From the NCBI GenBank assembly GCA_000985875.1, contig CCRI01000009.1:62001-126000 (forward strand): DNA of 64,000 nt, written 5' to 3'. Position 1 is the first letter of the stretch. Each line of letters begins with the position of its first letter. Positions 62,363 through 64,000 of this stretch are shown here, piece after piece. The notes beneath the pieces were generated by a model, which ran no database searches, was not told where the DNA came from, and was given only the letters and a program-made list of their open reading frames with translations. Source of the stretch: Neorhizobium galegae bv. officinalis (lineage in GTDB: Bacteria; Pseudomonadota; Alphaproteobacteria; Rhizobiales; Rhizobiaceae). Both the position numbers and the translations under genes were made by a program.

Positions 62363-62408
62363 GAGGAGCTCTTATGCCGGGCGGGCTTTCGGCCGCCGGG
62401 CGCTCCTC
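62363..62408 (-). promoter_or_regulatory. leuA: Candidate leuA attenuator region
   Basis: On the minus strand GAGGAGC (62402-62408) and GCTCCTC (62363-62369) pair across the end of the leader peptide. Competing GCCGGG/CCCGGC and GGCGG/CCGCC pairings are possible in between, which would allow alternative folds. There is no clear U-run after the hairpin, so the exact mode of attenuation is inferred. Confidence 0.4.
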
Positions 62409-62511
62409 AACGGACCCGGCAACCGCGCGTAAGGTCGAGGCTAAGAAGCGAGGAAAGCGCAAAGACCATCGTCCCGGCCGCGGTGCGGCGGGTAGACGAA
62501 CGGTCGGACAT
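62407..62511 (-). CDS. Leucine-rich leader peptide of leuA
   Basis: 34 aa from ATG 62511, stop at 62407-62409. Residues 15-27 read MVFALSSLLSLDL, five Leu in nine codons, all CTT or CTC. In-frame ATGs at 62532, 62526 and 62469 are other possible starts; I prefer 62511 because AGGCG lies upstream and it is inside the predicted transcript. The promoter at 62541-62569 would start transcription at about 62533-62536. This matches the design of amino-acid attenuator leaders. The leuA coding start is 156 nt downstream. Confidence 0.7.
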   Translation of the reverse strand: MSDRSSTRRTAAGTMVFALSSLLSLDLTRGCRVR

Positions 62512-62540
62512 GATTGCGCCTGTCATGGTCATGGGCGAAG

Positions 62541-62569
62541 TGTATAACCACAGAGTAGAAGAGAGGCAA
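62541..62569 (-). promoter_or_regulatory. leuA: leuA promoter
   Basis: On the minus strand TTGCCT (62564-62569) and TATACA (62541-62546) are spaced exactly 17 bases. It lies 8 nt after the brnA stop, so leuA has its own promoter beside the brnTA operon. Confidence 0.65.
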
Positions 62570-62577
62570 GTGGGCTT

Positions 62578-62820
62578 TCACTTGCCCTGGCGGCTTGCTT
62601 CCAACCGTTCGGCGATCCAGAGTTTCACCAGCGACTGCCGCGTAACGCCAAGGCGTCGCGCCTCCTGATCCAGTCCGTTCACGACCCAGGTCGGAAAATC
62701 GATATTGACGCGTTTGGGTTCGAGACCCGGGCGCGTGGCTTTAGACCAGTCCACATATTCGCTGATGTCCTCGCCATCGTCGAATTTCTTGTCGAACTCT
62801 TCAGCGGTTATTGTCTTCAT
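62578..62820 (-). CDS. brnA: BrnA-type antitoxin
   Basis: 80 aa. The pattern MKTITAEEFDKKFDDGEDIS, EYVDWSKATRPGLEPKRVNI and DFPTWVVNGLDQEARRLGVT matches BrnA/CopG-type antitoxins, with a ribbon-helix-helix near the C-terminus. Its start lies inside the end of brnT (20-nt overlap), the normal brnT-brnA order. It likely represses the operon through the AT-rich dyad at 63077. Confidence 0.85.
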   Translation of the reverse strand: MKTITAEEFDKKFDDGEDISEYVDWSKATRPGLEPKRVNIDFPTWVVNGLDQEARRLGVTRQSLVKLWIAERLEASRQGK

Positions 62821-63070
62821 AGATCTGCTTCTCTTTATCACGTGCGCGCCTGACCGATATAATTCGCAACCGATCTCCTCGCCATGTATAGACCGCGGTC
62901 CAATGCTTCTCCGCAATCTTCCCCGTAAGGATATATCGCAACTCCGTATCTGACCGGACCGGAGCGACGGTCCGCCCCTCATCAGTCCACAACGCCTGCG
63001 CTTCCACGAAATCGATTCCGTGCTTATCCTTGTTCGCAGCGCTTTTGTCAGGATCGAATTCGAACTGCAT
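62801..63070 (-). CDS. brnT: BrnT-type toxin
   Basis: 89 aa. The BrnT core is MQFEFDPDKSAANKDKHGID, FVEAQALWTDEGRTVAPVRS, TELRYILTGKIAEKHWTAVY and TWRGDRLRIISVRRARDKEK. BrnT is a RelE-like ribonuclease fold that arrests translation. It starts 38 nt after the stop of benE on the same strand. The start has only a weak ribosome site. Confidence 0.9.
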   Translation of the reverse strand: MQFEFDPDKSAANKDKHGIDFVEAQALWTDEGRTVAPVRSDTELRYILTGKIAEKHWTAVYTWRGDRLRIISVRRARDKEKQIYEDNNR

Positions 63071-63076
63071 GTCCAA

Positions 63077-63094
63077 TATAATATAGAAATTATA
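63077..63094. promoter_or_regulatory. AT-rich dyad upstream of brnTA
   Basis: TATAAT (63077-63082) and ATTATA (63089-63094) form a perfect 6-bp inverted repeat seven bases before the brnT start. On the minus strand TATAAT can serve as a -10. It is a likely BrnA operator; no convincing -35 was seen. Confidence 0.5.
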
Positions 63095-63108
63095 CCATTT
63101 CCAGCAAT

Positions 63109-64000
63109 TCAAGCACGTCTGATAAACCGCTGCAATCCCATCATCACGCCACCCGCGACGAGTCCCCAGAAGGCTCCGGAAATCCCCGCGAACGACATGC
63201 CCGACGCCGTCACCAGGAAGGTGATCGCCGCAGCTTCGCGTGTTTCCGGGTCGCGATAGGCGGCAAAGGCCGCGTTGGCAAAGGCGCCGATCAGGCCGAG
63301 ACCTGCCACCGCCTGCAGAAGGATCGGGGGCGCCAGCGACACGAAGGCGATGATGCCGCCGGCGATCAGGCCGAACACGATGTAACCGAAGCCAGCGACA
63401 ATCGCGGCCCAGTAGCGTTTGCCGGGATCGGGGTGGGCATCCTCGCTGGCGCACATCGCCGCCGTGATCGCCGCCATGTTGACCGGAACGCCGCCGACCA
63501 GCCCGCCGAGGATCGAGAAGATGCCGGTGCCGGCAAACATCACGCCCGGCGGCGGCTCGTAATGATGCACCTTCAGGATCGCGATGCCGGGAATGTTCTG
63601 CGAGGCCATGGTGACGATGAACAGCGGCAGCGCCACGGAGATCGCCCCGTGCAGGGTGAAGACCGGCGTGACGAAGGTGAGATCCGGGTGGATCGCCGCG
63701 CCGATCTGCGCCATCGCGTCCGGAGGAAGGTCGACGCCGAAGATCAGCACCAGGATCAGCGCACCGAGCGATGCCGGCACCGCCCACAGCCGCCAGCGCG
63801 AAACCACCACCATCCAGGTCAATACGATCGGCAGGCCGAGCGCTGCGTTAAAGGCGACGGCCTTCACCGGCGCGAGGCACAGCGTGAGCAGGATGCCGGC
63901 CAGCATGGCATTGGCAAGCGGTGCCGGGATCAGCCGGATCGCCCGGCTGAGCGGCCGGAACAGGCCGGAGAGGATGATCAGCACGCCGCAGACCACGAAG
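63109..64000 (-). CDS. benE: BenE-family benzoate/H+ symporter (5' end missing)
   Basis: At least 296 aa; the reading frame continues past the right edge, so the N-terminus is missing. Many membrane helices are present, with SVALPLFIVTMASQNIPGIA, ILKVHHYEPPPGVMFAGTGI and SILGGLVGGVPVNMAAITAA, the BenE core. The C-terminal end lies at 63109, followed by brnTA. No benABCD genes are in view. Substrate could be benzoate or a related acid. Confidence 0.9.
   Translation of the reverse strand, partial: FVVCGVLIILSGLFRPLSRAIRLIPAPLANAMLAGILLTLCLAPVKAVAFNAALGLPIVLTWMVVVSRWRLWAVPASLGALILVLIFGVDLPPDAMAQIGAAIHPDLTFVTPVFTLHGAISVALPLFIVTMASQNIPGIAILKVHHYEPPPGVMFAGTGIFSILGGLVGGVPVNMAAITAAMCASEDAHPDPGKRYWAAIVAGFGYIVFGLIAGGIIAFVSLAPPILLQAVAGLGLIGAFANAAFAAYRDPETREAAAITFLVTASGMSFAGISGAFWGLVAGGVMMGLQRFIRRA

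Noticed and set aside
1-64000. tRNA, rRNA, insertion sequences, phage genes and attachment sites
   Set aside because: I looked for T-loop motifs, terminal inverted repeats with transposase, and integrase patterns on both strands and saw none that I could support.

Overview
The window looks like chromosomal DNA from a member of the Rhizobiaceae (Alphaproteobacteria, Rhizobium/Agrobacterium/Neorhizobium-like). This rests on high GC with strong third-position GC bias, three-gene petABC (fbcFBC) with separate cytochrome b and c1 genes, a ClpS2-type adaptor, DUF1236/DUF1285 proteins, a MarR-PetR-type regulator pair, and a typical rhizobial intergenic palindrome. The species was not determined. Almost everything is housekeeping or conserved accessory gene content; no phage, insertion sequence, CRISPR array, rRNA or tRNA gene was recognised.

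Layout. 0-5.7 kb: SH3/DUF1236 protein (cut by the left edge), MarR + OmpR-type regulator + histidine kinase, DUF1349 protein, csaA, proC and a YbjN protein. 5.7-7.4 kb: a gene-poor stretch and a two-gene nucleotidyltransferase/partner module. 7.4-14.8 kb: ubiK, lgt, midA-like methyltransferase, pgeF, M24 hydrolase, lipoprotein, prs, Kazal lipoprotein, zinc ribbon. 14.8-28.8 kb: two GGDEF/EAL proteins, rplY, solute-binding protein, pth, GNAT, prmB, clpS, vapBC with a frameshifted toxin, ychF, two MaoC hydratases and apt. 28.9-31.7 kb: the bc1 operon. 32-37.5 kb: exonuclease/phosphatase-fold protein and two similar ABC exporters with a toxin-antitoxin pair between them. 37.6-44.1 kb: trmL, soxR with a soxbox, small genes, hemF, and a DUF1285-NUDIX-cca operon. 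44.3-52.3 kb: MoxR-DUF58-DUF4159-VWA operon followed by tandem acetyltransferases. 52.3-64 kb: MFS transporter, GNAT, glutathionyl-hydroquinone reductase, RelBE-like pair, NUDIX, phosphoesterase, ECF sigma/anti-sigma pair, quinone reductase with divergent HxlR, leuA, brnTA and benE (cut by the right edge).

Two short translated leaders stand out. One is a leucine-rich leader upstream of leuA, with a 17-bp-spaced promoter, which suggests attenuation control. The other is an 18-residue reading frame with a very strong Shine-Dalgarno and an Arg-Leu-Arg motif upstream of an ABC exporter. Five toxin-antitoxin-like modules are scattered through otherwise conserved neighbourhoods. In three of them a palindromic operator lies in or overlaps the promoter. 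The nucleotidyltransferase/partner pair at 6.2-7.3 kb is the best candidate for a poorly described system. All functional calls are from reading motifs and context; no database search was run.
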